DNA from: Pestalotiopsis fici W106-1
Lineage: Eukaryota; Ascomycota; Sordariomycetes; Amphisphaeriales; Sporocadaceae
Assembly (NCBI RefSeq): GCF_000516985.1
Contig: NW_006917097.1
Span: 3,386,593-3,450,592 of the forward strand
Length of the DNA stretch: 64,000 nt
Reading direction: 5' to 3'
Numbering within the stretch: position 1 is the stretch's first letter; the number at the start of each line of letters is the position of its first letter. The notes beneath the pieces are model-generated. The model worked only from the letters and a program-made list of their open reading frames with translations, was not told the origin of the DNA and searched no databases. Below are positions 35,494 through 47,695 of this stretch, in pieces. Position numbers and translations under genes: made by a program.

Positions 35494-36353
35494 GCTTGTG
35501 ATGGTCTGTTTCCAAGAGTTCTTGAGGGTTCTAGCAACAATGTGCGAAATGACCAAGTTGAATCTCGGATGAAGTCATATAAATGCTTTCTAACGACAAA
35601 GTTGCACAATACACTCTGTCGATCTCGTTACCACTGATCCGAGTAGCGCGGCGCAACCAATACTGCCTGTTGCCCCTCCATCTCGGCGGTCGTCTTGCAT
35701 ACAAAGACTTGCCGACCACCTCCTCGGCGGCGACGGCACCTGCGCCGAAGTGCCCTCGTAGATGTCACCGTCTCGGGAACAGCATTCGTTACAAGTCAAT
35801 TCGCGGTTCCTTCCTAGTCCTATCAGTTGAACGGGGAGATACTCCATTGAGGGGACATTTGACCAATCATAAGCGCCGACGTTGACGGTATCTCGAGGTC
35901 CCCTGAATCGCCGAGCCAAGCGCCGTATCTCCACCCATCCATACACTAGATCAGCCCTGTACGATAACATTTGAGTAGTAGTAGTGCCGGGTAACGATTA
36001 ATAAGATGCTTATCTGGGAAATAAACCGCGACTTTCTCCTGTGTGTCCAGCATATTCCCAGACGCCACGGGGATATGGAATGGTAGTCCCCTCGAGTCAG
36101 AATTTGACCCTAATTATTATCTTTTTTGATAAGCAGGTATCCCCCTATCAGCAGCGGGTTCAGGTTGGCGACGCGCAAAGTAATTTGGTCTTATTAACAA
36201 GACATGAATGAACAGAGTCATGGTTATTAAAAGGGCATGTGCGGGCTTGTACAAGTTTTGATGTTGACGATCGTGTAACCCTTGCTTTGCATTTGCATTA
36301 ACATCATTGCACACTCCAACCTGTTCTAGTGCAGCATATCCTAGTTTGCCAGT
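35494..36353. other. Divergent promoter, dioxygenase 2 / transporter 2
   Basis: About 860 bp between start codons. It carries CGGC-N6-GCCG at 35734-35747, nearer the dioxygenase. No gene is seen in it. Confidence 0.7.
35734..35747. promoter_or_regulatory. CGGC-N6-GCCG inverted repeat (candidate Zn2Cys6 site)
   Basis: CGGCACCTGCGCCG has the same half-sites and spacing as 27471-27484. It begins 241 bp upstream of the dioxygenase 2 start, almost the same distance as the first copy from dioxygenase 1. The region is GC-rich here, so chance is somewhat more likely than for the first copy. Confidence 0.5.
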
Positions 36354-38204
36354 ATGAGTTCATCAGAGGCAACGTCGGTCAACGATGGCCATGATGTCGA
36401 GAAGAAAGCAGCACTCGGCAGTGTGACTACGCCGGCGGGTACTGATGTGTCGAATGGGAACGTGGCGAGTTCGAATCCCCAGTATGAGCGTTACCTGGAT
36501 CTGCATCGACAGTTTGAGGGTCCGGCGCGGGCTAAATTCATTCGAAAACGTGAGTGTGCTCGCTCAGCTTATACACCTATATGGTGACTCGATTCGCAAG
36601 CATACTAACCATGGTTCTTGGCAGTGGATTGGCGACTATTACCAACGCTTAGTTTCCTATATCTCATGTGTTCCCTGGACAAGAGCAACGCTGGAAACGC
36701 AAAGCTCTTTGGGTTTCTCGAGGATGTGGGCATGACTTCGACTCAATTCAATGTAAGTTGACCCAAATAAGAACCACTAAAAGGTTGATTCCTGACATGC
36801 TTTCAGTTGGCATTAATGTACCTGTTCTTCACCTATGGTCTCTGCGAGCCTGTATCCAACATCTTTCTGCGACGTCTGGGCCCAAAGATCTGGTTCCCCG
36901 TCATTGTAAGTCTTTACACTTGAATCTTTACCCGAGTCCGAATTACAAAAAGCTGACATGGAGAAGGTATGCTCCTGGGGTCTGATCACCAGCTTGACTT
37001 GCCTCGTATCAAACTATGGCTCGTACGTCGCGATCCGACTGGTGCTTGGTCTGACCGAGGCCGGCTTATATCCTGGCTCCTACTTTATCCTCTCCATGTG
37101 GTATACACCTAGTGAACTCGCAACACGGTAAGTACATTCCAAGTTCCGACACCGTCCAACCACGAAAGAGCAATTCTGACGCCAAGCTTTCCATATAGAA
37201 TGGCCATCTTTTATGGAGCAAACACGGCAGCAGGCGCCTTTGGCGGCGTCATCGCCTACGGAGTCGGCAACCTGGACGGAGCCCACGGCATGCGCGCCTG
37301 GAAGTGGCTCTTCCTCATTGAAGGATGCATCACCATCCTCGCCGGTCTCGTCTGCCTGCTGCTCCTACCGCAGTTCCCACACCAGTACACCAAGGAAAAG
37401 GGAGGATCAAAGTGGCTCGGGCCCGAGGAGCTCGAGTACGCCCAGCTCCGCGTGCAATACGCCTCGGGTCCCGACGCGCCCACCTATGCCTTTCGCTGGT
37501 CCGACGTGGCGGCCGCGGCCAAGGACCGCAAGACGTACCTCATGATGATGCTATTCTGGTGGGGAGGCTCGGTGCCGACGTACTCGCTCTCGTACACGCT
37601 GCCGACCATGGTCAAGAACCTGGGGTACACGGCCGTCAAGGCGCAGGCCCTGACGACGCCGCCGTACATTTTCGCCACGTGCGTGTGCGTCTTTGTCGGC
37701 TGGATGAGCGACCGGTACCAGCGCCGCTTCCTGTCCATCATGGCGTGCTATGTCCTGGGCCTCGTGGGCATCATCATCCTGTGGATCTCGGTGCACCACA
37801 GCAACCTCAGCGGCGTCAGCTACTTTGCTATTTTCCTCGCCGCCGCGGGCTACAGCGCCCAGGCCCCCATTGTCGGCGCCTGGACCTCGGTCAATGTCGT
37901 CAACCCCTCCAAGCGCGCCGCCGCCATTGGCTTCATGATGCTTTTTGGTAGTGTGGGTGGCGGCTCCATTGGCAGTAACATCTACCTGGCCGAGCAGGCG
38001 CCCGTTTATCCGCTCGGATTCGGTTTCTCGGTCGGCGCGACTGTGCTCGGTGCCATGATTCCCGCCACTGTCCACTGGTGGCTGATGAGAAAGGAGAACC
38101 GTAGACGCGATACCCTGAACCAGGATGAGATACTGGCTTCGCATACTCCGGAAGAGCTTAGCGAGATGGGAGAGAACTCTCCCCTGTATAGATATACTCT
38201 GTAG
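36354..38204 (+). CDS. MFS transporter, anion:cation symporter (Dal5-like) family
   Basis: Second predicted organic-anion importer of the cluster. Five exons: 36354-36549, 36625-36752, 36807-36905, 36967-37127, 37199-38204, 529 residues. All splices keep frame and restore the family pattern: cytosolic N-terminus, KLDWRLLP before helix 1, LDKSNAGNAK in the first outer loop, GLTEAGLYPGSYF in helix 4, WYTPSELATRMAIFYGAN after it, and a second half with WMSDRYQRR. The sequence differs markedly from the transporter at 24.8 kb, so the two are not recent copies. The last exon is GC-rich compared with the first four. The substrate is unknown; the divergent layout suggests it serves dioxygenase 2. Confidence 0.92.
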
Positions 38205-38467
38205 ATATTCTCGGATATTAACAAGACCCATAACGAAGGTTATGCCAGAGGTTGTTTGTGACTTTTGCGTTCATGTGGCTGAATAGTTTTTGGTATTGTG
38301 CCGCGTCAACATCGCCGAGGTATAAATTGAGGTATGAACTTGGTCCTCCATGACTCCTTGACTTGGTTATTTTGAAAATGTACGATTGTGCTTTGTGCTG
38401 TAAGTTCTGGTCAAGTCGGCCTAACATGATACAATCCGAATGCGCAAGACTCTCATGAACTGAATAG

Positions 38468-38480
38468 ATATATATATATA
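38468..38480. repeat. Short AT dinucleotide repeat
   Basis: A run of alternating A and T in the 296-bp convergent spacer between two transporter genes; probably within 3' ends. Confidence 0.7.
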
Positions 38481-38499
38481 CAAATGGCATCGTCAATGC

Positions 38500-39923
38500 T
38501 TACAGCTCCTTCTTCTGTGACAATTTCGCCTTCACCTCTGGCTCTGGCGGCGATTTCAGCCGAAGCAGCACGATACCAGCGACAGAGGCCATGCCCACGG
38601 CACCCAAAGCATACGCGGGGCCTCTGCCTGTCCACCAGTACATGCTCGTGAACAGAATCGGGCCCAGGCCACGTCCGAGCTGCCCAAAACTCCTCAGGTT
38701 TCCGAGCTTGCCACCCCGTTCGTTGGCGCCCGCCTCGAGACTGCTGAGGGTGTTGAGACCGCTGACCACTGTTGCCGACGTCACGGCCAAAAAGGTGGCG
38801 GCGAGGTACAGCCGTCCGACAGTGGCCACGGTACCGAGCAGGCTGAAAGCGAGCAGGCAGGACATGACACCGACCTGGACGGACAGCAGAGGCGGGAGGT
38901 GTCGAGTCACTCCGCCCTGCAAGATGGAAGCAATGAGGCCCACATAACCAAGCAAGCGACCATTCTGAGCTGCGCCAAAGTTGAACAGATCGTAGGTCAT
39001 GAAGGGGAGCGAAAACTCCATGCCAGAGAAGAAGAGGAGAAAGACAAAGTGCGTAACGTTTAGCAGCGCATGCGAGTTCAAGCGCTGGGTCGTCTTTGGC
39101 TTCTCGGACTTGGCAGTCTCAGCTGTGGCTGCCTTTCCTTTGGCCTTGCTAGGCAGAGTCTCTGGGAGTGCCACATAGAGGTAGAGGGTCTCAGCCACGA
39201 TGAGGAAAAGCGAGACGCCAGCAGCCGTAGCAAAGGGATTGGCAGCTACTGTCGGGATAGAGCTCAGATATGCGCCGAGAGCAGGCCCAAACGTAAAGGC
39301 GATTGAGAAACAGGCGCCAATCAGGGCCATGGTCGAGCCGCGACTCGTCTCGTCCGAAATGTCACTGGCAATGGCGGTTGCAAGCTGCACGTTGCCTTCA
39401 GACAGTCCACCCACGACGCGCGAGGCGAGGAAAGTCCTAAAGTCTACGGCGACAACCCACAAGAGCACCGACAGGATGTTGCCAACCATGCTGGCAAGCA
39501 ACGCCGTACGTCTTCCATATTTGTCCGAGAGCCGGCCGATGACGGGTGAGGCAATGGCCTGAAGGAGAGAGAAGAGGCTGCCCAAAGCTCCTCCGAGGAG
39601 CACAATGTCGTATCGCGAATCGATGGGCCGTGCAAAGGCCGACTTGTATGCGTTCAATCCATGTAGTATGCGTGCCAGCAGTGTCGACTGTGAATCCGTG
39701 CCGGCTTCGCTGTTGCGGTAGAACTCGAGGAGCTTGGGGAATAGCGGGAGGATAAAGGTGAAGGAAATCTGTCGCGCAATGGTGGTTAGCACAGCGCCAA
39801 ACGCTCTCAATCACCACGGAATAGCTTCAGTTCCAAGGAATGTCAACTTACAAGGTCTAGCAGAAGCGAGATGAAGATGACCTTGAGCACCCTTTTGCGG
39901 GCGCTTGGGTCCACGGCTGCCAT
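38500..39923 (-). CDS. MFS transporter, MFSD10/tetracycline-transporter-like
   Basis: Twelve-helix membrane carrier of the drug:H+ antiporter-like branch of the MFS. Two exons: 39923-39852, encoding 24 residues from MAAVDPSARKR, and 39768-38500, 446 residues in all. The splice (GTAAGT donor, CAG acceptor) rebuilds helix 1, LLLDLISFTFILPLFP, which is typical of the MFSD10/TETRAN group. The signature loop GRLSDKYGRR lies between helices 2 and 3, and a charged Lys-rich loop with SKAKGKAA separates the halves. Family members in yeast and animals are thought to export organic anions or drugs from the cell or an organelle; the fungal role is not settled. Convergent with the cluster's last gene, and I think it lies outside that cluster. 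Confidence 0.9.
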
Positions 39924-41348
39924 CTTTGCGAGCTGTGTTGCTATCAAGCTGGCGTCTGTAACCACGGCAGGGCACAATGAAAGAGTTGCGCCACGGGTGC
40001 TAAAGGACCAGCCAACAGGACAAGGAGGAGAATGATGTTCTTATGATGCAGACATGTAAGTAAAGAACAGAAAAAGGAGTGGAAGGAGAGTGGCGGCAGC
40101 AGCGAGCACTGTCTAGTATCTCATTAATACTACTACAGTATTGGAAGTAAAAGAACACGATCTCATTAACTAGAGGTACGGGTAGTCATCAACCGAGAAT
40201 AGTACATGATCCAAATTTCAATTCACCCACTAAACGTAGGTACCGAGCAAGGTCCGAGCTGGATAGTGGTGGTGGTGGGATGACGAAGGGCGACCCTGCA
40301 GCGCGTATCCGTGCCTAGCCTAGCTCAGCTCGTTCTCGTTTGTCCTAAAAAGAAACAATATTTGGCGCCCGAAAGCCCGAGGCCCCAGAGCCCACAGTGG
40401 CTCAGGTCTTGGTCGAATAGGATGCCTTGGAGTGATGACCTATACATTGGCTGGCTTGCAGCCCCCTTCCCTTCTACTCTTCCCTTTTCATGGCTCCCTG
40501 GCTTGCCCTGTCCGCGCCTGATGCTTGGCTGCCAGTCAGTGCGTATTCGCCTGTCCCTGCGCTAGTCTGAGGGCGTATGCGCATTCTACGTGTACGGCAA
40601 TGCCGCGCTAGAGATTTGCAGCCGCAACGGCAGACCCCGCTGCTATAGCACCACCACCACCCCTGGCTCATCCATCTGATCATGTCGCATGTCTCATCTG
40701 TTTTTCTGGGGATTCTGTTTCAGACGAAACAAGATCCACACAAATATTCCGTTGGTACTGGGCCCATGCTGGGATGACACACGAATTTATCAACGTTTGA
40801 ATGTTTCACAGGGAAACATAGTGGAACAGACACTACAACCTACCTGGCGACAGATGGTAATGTCGCCATGCTGTTTGTCAATGTTCACGCCCCCGCCTAA
40901 TCCGTAAACCAGCTCCGGCCGTCCGACTACTACTATTGCATGCGACTTGGACGGTCGGTCTATCGCTTGGAGAGGCCACCGAAAGCTCAACCTCATCCCT
41001 TGGCACAGTTATAACTTCGCAAAATATTCCTTCCATCAAGGGGCGTCAAAAAAAGACGCCCTTCCTGCCGTCAAGTTGGAACAGACTCAGCCCTCTATCG
41101 AGTCATCCACCAAAAAAGGGCTTAGTATACGAATTCTCCATCCTAGGCGCTGCTCTGCTCTAACGGCGTCTTAATACGCTGTAAAAACACAAATTTCTGA
41201 GCCGCACACGTCGTGCCGAGATCGTATCTTGACCCCAACGCCCAAACAATGCAACTCTATCTGTATGTCTAAAAGACTAGTAGTGTTATGATAGTCAGAT
41301 GTGCTCGTACTCTGCTCAAAGTCATGATTGCAAACGAAGCCACACGAC
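39924..41348. other. Intergenic region upstream of the MFSD10-like gene
   Basis: About 1.4 kb containing that gene's promoter and the 3' end of the Sen1 gene. Short open frames only; nothing recognisable. Confidence 0.7.
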
Positions 41349-44300
41349 TCATCGCGGTGGTCTTGGCTTCTTCTGAATAAAAGGATCCGTCTTCTTCTTT
41401 TGAAGCATCGGGTTGGGTCGAGTCTGTTTGGGTCCCTGGCGTAAATGGAAAATGTCAGCTTGTGTAACTACTGAATGATAGGCATGGCCACTTACCTTGG
41501 GCGCATTGGCCGGTGGCCGGGGTGCCTCGCTTTTTTCAGCGCCCGAAGTTGATCCCATCACGGACATTGCTGAAGGGTCTGTCGGTCTCCGGGGAGGAGG
41601 CATAACCCTAGGACGAGTAGGTGCTTGTTTGCCTGGGAGGAACGCGCTTGGCTTCTAGACATTATTAGTCACACGCTTCGGCGTGGGCAATCATCGAATA
41701 AACTCACTTTCTTCGGAGGATGGGCGCCATCTGCCGCTTCCTCTGCTTGTCGCTTCTGGGCACTGGATGAATGGATGACTGGACGTTCAGGTGGCACTTG
41801 AGCACCTGTGACGGGCTCTCCTCGTTCGTTTATGCCGGAATAAGAGGGCGGCGGCGCATTACCACCAGACGGTGGCAACCGTTCCAGAATCGTGTACGTC
41901 TCAGAAAGTTGGGTGGGCCTCTTGTGGGCGCCCGTCGGCCTTACGGGAATTCCCATCATGTCGCGCTCATCGACTTCGACCTTGTCTGCTTCCTGTGCAG
42001 GTTGCGGTTCCGGTTTGGGAGCCATGATCTGTATCGGCGTAGCATTGCTGTACACTGACTTTGGCACAAAAGCCCCAGGCTGACTGAGCTCTGCCAGGAT
42101 ATTACCAGTAGTGTATCTATCCCTAGCCTTTGCATTCTCAATCAACTTGTTCCAAAATTCACCTTGGACCAAAGCACGCGAGTCTCCAAGAATCCAGAGT
42201 GAAGACTTGGCACGAGTAAGACCGACGTTCATACGTCTGATATCAGTCATGAAACCGATACCTCCGGTTGGGCTTGCACGGACGCAGGAGAAGATGATGA
42301 TCTCGCACTCGCGACCCTGGAAGGCATCTGTCGTGTTGAACTCAATCTCGTCCAAGATACCAGCACCGAACCGCGCCGAGAAGCGATCCTTTAACTCATA
42401 GAGTTGAGCCTTGTACGGTGTAATGACACCAATTTTGCCCTTTGCGTCGATATTTGGGTTGTCTGCTTTGAATCGCGAGTACAGAGACATGGCAACTTTG
42501 AGCTCTTCATAGTTGACCAGTGACTGGCCTTTGCGACCTCGTTCTTGGCTACCCAGGACGTCAAAGAAGCGATAAGGACCCAAAAGACCTCGTTGATGCC
42601 AGGGCTGGTGGCGCAACTGAGCCATATCTGCACCATCGGCAAGTTTTCCCTCATAGAATTCCTGGCTGGGGAATTGACTAATCTCTGGATGCATACGGTA
42701 CTGGTGGTCCAGTAGATGCACGTCCTGGGGTGAGTTCTGTTGCATGCGAACAAACAGACTCTGATCGTAGCCGTATCGTTGGGCAGACTGCGATAACACA
42801 GTGGGCGGCAGCTGCTTTGGGTCACCGACCAAGATACACTTGGAGCACCCATACTTCAAGGGAATCAATGCGCTCAACTCGACACACTGAGCTGCCTCGT
42901 CAATGATGACCGTCTCGAACTCAACATTGAGTGTCTTGAGCATTTCGTGACCCGCACCACTGAGCGTTGAGCAGAGGACATGAGCAGAGTCAAGAATTTC
43001 TTGCTGGACTTGTCTGCGCCGAATCTCACTCTCTCTTTGTGCAGTATTGCCACTATCCTTGTCGGCATCGATTCGGTTACCGATTGCAACTTGACGGCGT
43101 TTGAGCTCCTCAAACTTTCGCGAAAGTGTATTGACTTGTTCACGATCATTAGCCGCCCGCGCAGCATCTAGCATAGGGCGCACCTGGCTGAGCTCTTCCT
43201 TGATCTGACCGGCCTCTTCATGCATTTGCTGCCTGTTTGTTGGACCACTGTTCTTGGTGGCGTCGCCTTCGAGCCGCAGCCGAACAAGCTCATCCAATGT
43301 GACATCCTTCACGGCAGTGTTGATGGCATCAGAGCGACCCAAGCGGAGAACGTTGATCTTACTGAATGTGCCAGTCATGGATTTGACGCCTTGTTTCAGT
43401 CGAAGCACCAATTCGTCGACAGCAGCGTTACTCGGAGCGCAAACAAGAAGTTTCTTGGATGTTCCCTGTGCGTTGCCGTTCTGGCCAGGTTTTTGGATGA
43501 CTGTGCCGGTATTGTTGCTGATATTGCCAGTCATCAGAGCCCCGACCATGGCCACAATGGTCTTGGTCTTGCCTGTACCTGGAGGACTGATCATTGTTAG
43601 CGAGAAGACGTCAAATTCGGGTAACATGCAATCTTACCCTTGAATCAATGTAAAGGCATCATTCTCCTTTGCGTTCAGGATAGCTTTGGCTTGACCCTGG
43701 TTGAGATGATAGTTGGTCATCACTTTCTCTACAGCTTCCGGGCTGAACTTGAGCATGGGGGAAGGCTTAGCCTCCAAGATCTCTTGCATAAGATCGTAAT
43801 ATTGAAGACTCTCGAGTGAGGCGAACTCTCTCTCAATGGTTCGCATGTTGGTAATCTTCACAGCGTATATTTCGGATTTTGGAGATAGCTGCGGAATGAG
43901 AGCTTTCGACTTGCTACTAAGTCTGTAAGAAATCTCTCTCGCACCATGTTTGATTTGCACACGACTGATTCGGGACAAACAATGCGGTTGGTCAGGGCTT
44001 TGCAGAGGCTGTGATGCCAGCGACAAAAGAACGATATCGCCTTCGGAAACAAAGTCGTCCTTGGAGTCTTGCTTCAGTGGCATGGTGGCGGTCAAGTCAA
44101 CAAATTTGTCGACATATGTCCGTGATGCTACCTTGATGGTAAAAGGCTTCGAGGTGGTTTCGTTCTTGTCCGTAACAAAAGCTCTCCACGCCTCGTAGAT
44201 GAGCAGAGGAAGGAAGGTCTCTTTGTACTGGGAAGGGTTGCCATAGTTTGTAGAGACCCTGGAGCATCTGATGCCATTAGGTGGATCATTGCCCTCATGA

Positions 44301-47300
44301 AAGATATCCCACTCGAGCAGGGCCTGGTGCAAAATATCCATAGGCGGCGTGAGTCGGGCTCTCATGTCCTTTGCAGAGCGTTGAATCTTCATCTTCTTGA
44401 CAGGTCCACGCTGTGCTTTGATTTGCATCACACGGCGCATTGCATCATCCTTCTGTAGTTTACTGGCCTGTGTCTGCTTGAGAAATGCAGCCTCGTCATC
44501 GGAATCATTGTCGTCCTCGGACGATGAATCAACCATCATCTCGCTGCGTGGTGTATGATCCTTACCCTGCACTCCAGAAAGACCTTGAAGTCCAGATCCT
44601 TCGCCAGCGACCAGTGGTTTAGGGGCTCTCAAGGCTTTGGCTCGGGCAATTGCCTCGGCATCCCTCTTCTTCTTTGCTTCTTGCTCCTTCTGACGCGCCT
44701 CCTTAATCTTTGCAGCGTCAAGCCTGGGAGTGGCAGGCTTGGCCGCAGGCAGCTTTGCGGCTGGTTTGGCAGACTGTCGTGCTGCTTTGAATTGTTCAAT
44801 AATACTGCGATTCTTGTCGAAAGTCGGCGTCAAGTCATGCTTGTAGTCCTTGATGGTCTTGGTAGCAGGCGATTGCGATCGCGAAGTCGAGTCTCCAGAT
44901 TTGGACCACTCGTCCAGCTTTGATTGTTTCTTGGGCAAATCAGTAGATCGAACCTCCAAGATCTCAACTTCATCTTCATCCTCGCCCAGCGTGCGCAATA
45001 GTTCCGCCCGTTGTTGATTGTTAAGGTTTGTTGCAACGTCATATTTTCCATTTGCATTCTTAACGCAAGTTCGCTGGATGTAGTTGACAACTTCGGTTGG
45101 AACTTCGAGGTCGTACTCCAAGAGCCGACGTAAGACTTTACTCAGGACATTGACGGTAATCTGGATAAGCCACTGGTCCTTTAAGCGCAGCATTTTCGTC
45201 AATCCCATACATTTCTCGCGTGGTGCCTGCAGAATTTCCTGCATGACAAGCTTTGTATCATCGGCAGCGCCTTCAAGACCGTTATCGCGGACGGAGAAAG
45301 ACCCAAGAGCTGATGCCATGAGACCGTCTTGTTCTAGGAACTTTTCGGCAAGCTCCATTGTGTTGCGGCAAAACTGCTTCATCTCTTCCATCTCGACGGA
45401 CCTGCTCCAATCTTCCAACCCGTCAAAAGCTCGTTCAATGGCTGTCCATTGCATTGCCCACCACTTTTTCAACGTCGAGCATTCAACAACGTTCAGCGCC
45501 TTGGAACGGAGAAGACCATCCCGAGGGTCGCACAATGCGTCAAGAAGATCCTTTGAATAACGAAGGATTTGCTGCTGCGGTGACCATAGTTTGTGCTTCA
45601 TTTGATTGTCCCCTTTGACTGGCACTTGATCTTGAAGTACTTTGGTGAAGGAGGTCAATAAAGTCGAGAAGTGTCCCTTTGTAAGTTCCATCATGGCATC
45701 ACCACGACTTGTTTCGTTGGTTACACTCTTGATCAGGCTCAGACCACCTTGATTGATCGCAGGTTGGCCGTGTAGCAAAGCAGCGACCACAGCCTCCATC
45801 ATTTCAGTGTCCAGCAATTGATTCAGATCCGCCAAGCTATATTGTTCTTCAAGCTTTTCGAAAACTCGGCCGATGGAGGTGGCAATCTTCTCAAACGTAG
45901 CATTGAATTCTTCTTTGGCCTGCGGTAGGCGCTCCTTCTTCAGTGGACGAAGCCTCTCGACAGACACGAGTGGGAGAATTCCTAGCAGCATGGCCTTTGC
46001 AAGCTCTGTTGCGCCAGGAACCAATAAATCCAAGAATGCCTCCCAAAGTTCCGGTGACTTTTTGACCACCTCGCGTTGTACTGCCCCTTTCTCGATATGG
46101 CCAATGTACTCTGCAGCTGTGACGCAAGAGTCGAGTCGCAATACTGCAGCGATGATGGATTGGGCAATACGCGACACGGTCGGATCCTGGCGGTCCATCT
46201 TGACCATGACGATAAGCATGCCCCTGTGCTTCAATGTGAGGTTGATGACACGATTCGTGAAGAAGGATGGCTGTCCAGATGTCAAGTTGTACGATGGGTC
46301 TAGGAATGACTCGAGTGTTGTCAAGAGGGCCTCACCCAGTCCGCGGAAACAGGCAAGCTTGCCTTCCAGAGGAATGCTAGCGTCTTCGGAGATACCGTCG
46401 AAAAGATGCTGTGAGAAGGAATCACAAGCATCACTCCTCTGGGGTGGGCGAATGGACTCGATGAAGGGTTTCACCCAGGCGACAGCGACAGGACCTTTAA
46501 GATACTTGTCCTCCCGTATCGATATGGAGTATTCCCGTGTCTGTGCCAGTAGTCGTTTAAAGGCTGGGCTTGCAAACACGGGTTCAGCGACGGACACTGG
46601 AGAGTATGTTCCAAAGGCACCCCAAAGACCCTTCGGACCCTTTTGGAGAACAATGTTGAATACTCTGAGAATAGCCACCAGTGTTGGCTCAGAATCTATG
46701 CCCATGTGGTTGAGCATGATCTGATAAATGCTCGGCTGAACCGACAAGGTGCCCAGTGCAGTCACAAATTCATCTGTCGAAAGAGTCCCCAGTATCATGG
46801 CGACGCCTTCCCAGAAGCGTTGTATTTGACTGATTGGGACGCCTGGGGCATTGAGCTTCATCATGGCGTCCTCGAGACTCTCCTTGACAGCCCAGTCAAA
46901 ATCGCTGGCAGAAATGCTGCTCGTCTTCTCCCAAGAAAGCCGCGCAAAAGCGAGGCGAATCTTGTCTTCGTCGAAGAGGAAGCGAGTCATTGTAGGCAGA
47001 ACCTCGGCGAGCTTGAGGGTTCGCTTTTGTTGAACAGCCGTAAAGACATAGTTGAAATGCACCCGGTTCTCTGGCAGCTTTAGGTAGGCGATGCAGCATA
47101 GCGCCTCGTAAAGAGCAACAAGAAGGTCAGAGCGATCCTCTTCAATAAAGGTCTTTTGCTCTACGACCCCGTCGTGCGACTCTATAAACTTTCTAGCTCC
47201 CTCAAGACCCATGGTTATGCGATCAGCGTCGAACCGGTCGAGTCTGCGGCCCATCTCGGCCGCAGTGGCTTCTTCATATAATCTAGAGACAGGTCAGATG

Positions 47301-47695
47301 GAATCCAAGCAAACTCGCCGACAGGTGGAAACGTACTCGGTCAAGTGTTTCAGAAACGATTTTCGAGTCCGATGCCACGTCCTAACACAGTGTGAACATG
47401 TCGTCAGGAAGCTGTTAGTTCGGCTCGTGAATTCTCGGAGTTCATTGGCAGCATTCTCCTGCTCAAAGCCAAAGATTAGGGATGTCTGGTAGACAGTGCC
47501 CACGCGCTTCCTGAATGCTTGCAGTCTTCTGAGCTTTTCTTCTATGCCCACTTCACCCGGGTCGGTGAGATCGTCGTAATCCTCTTCATCGTCTTCAGAA
47601 ACTCTGGGACAGAGCAGGTGCTCATCTACGGGAATGTTGATGAAAAGATTGTAGGCCTCATGTATCTCTTCGGCCACTTTGAAATCTATCGCCAT
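41349..47695 (-). CDS. SEN1: Sen1-type superfamily 1 RNA/DNA helicase
   Basis: Nuclear 5'-3' helicase that ends non-coding RNA polymerase II transcription, resolves R-loops and supports RNA processing. Five exons: 47695-47337, 47282-43638, 43586-41708, 41654-41496, 41435-41349, 2,042 residues. The first 1,100 residues form the helical Sen1 N-terminal domain. Next comes a basic linker with coiled Lys/Ala/Arg repeats, then the helicase core: Walker A GPPGTGKT at 1335-1342, split by an intron, DEAAQ near 1560, GDPKQLPP, and the C-terminal RecA lobe with GREC and RRMNVGLTRAK. The tail is Pro/Arg-rich and ends in PFIQKKPRPPR. The last intron (60 bp) is in frame and without stops, so its retention would add 20 residues. 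Length and domain order are normal for filamentous fungi. Confidence 0.95.

Noticed and set aside
38500..39923. MFSD10-like transporter as part of the dioxygenase cluster
   Set aside because: It is of a different transporter class, breaks the mirror arrangement and lies beside Sen1 in a housekeeping stretch.
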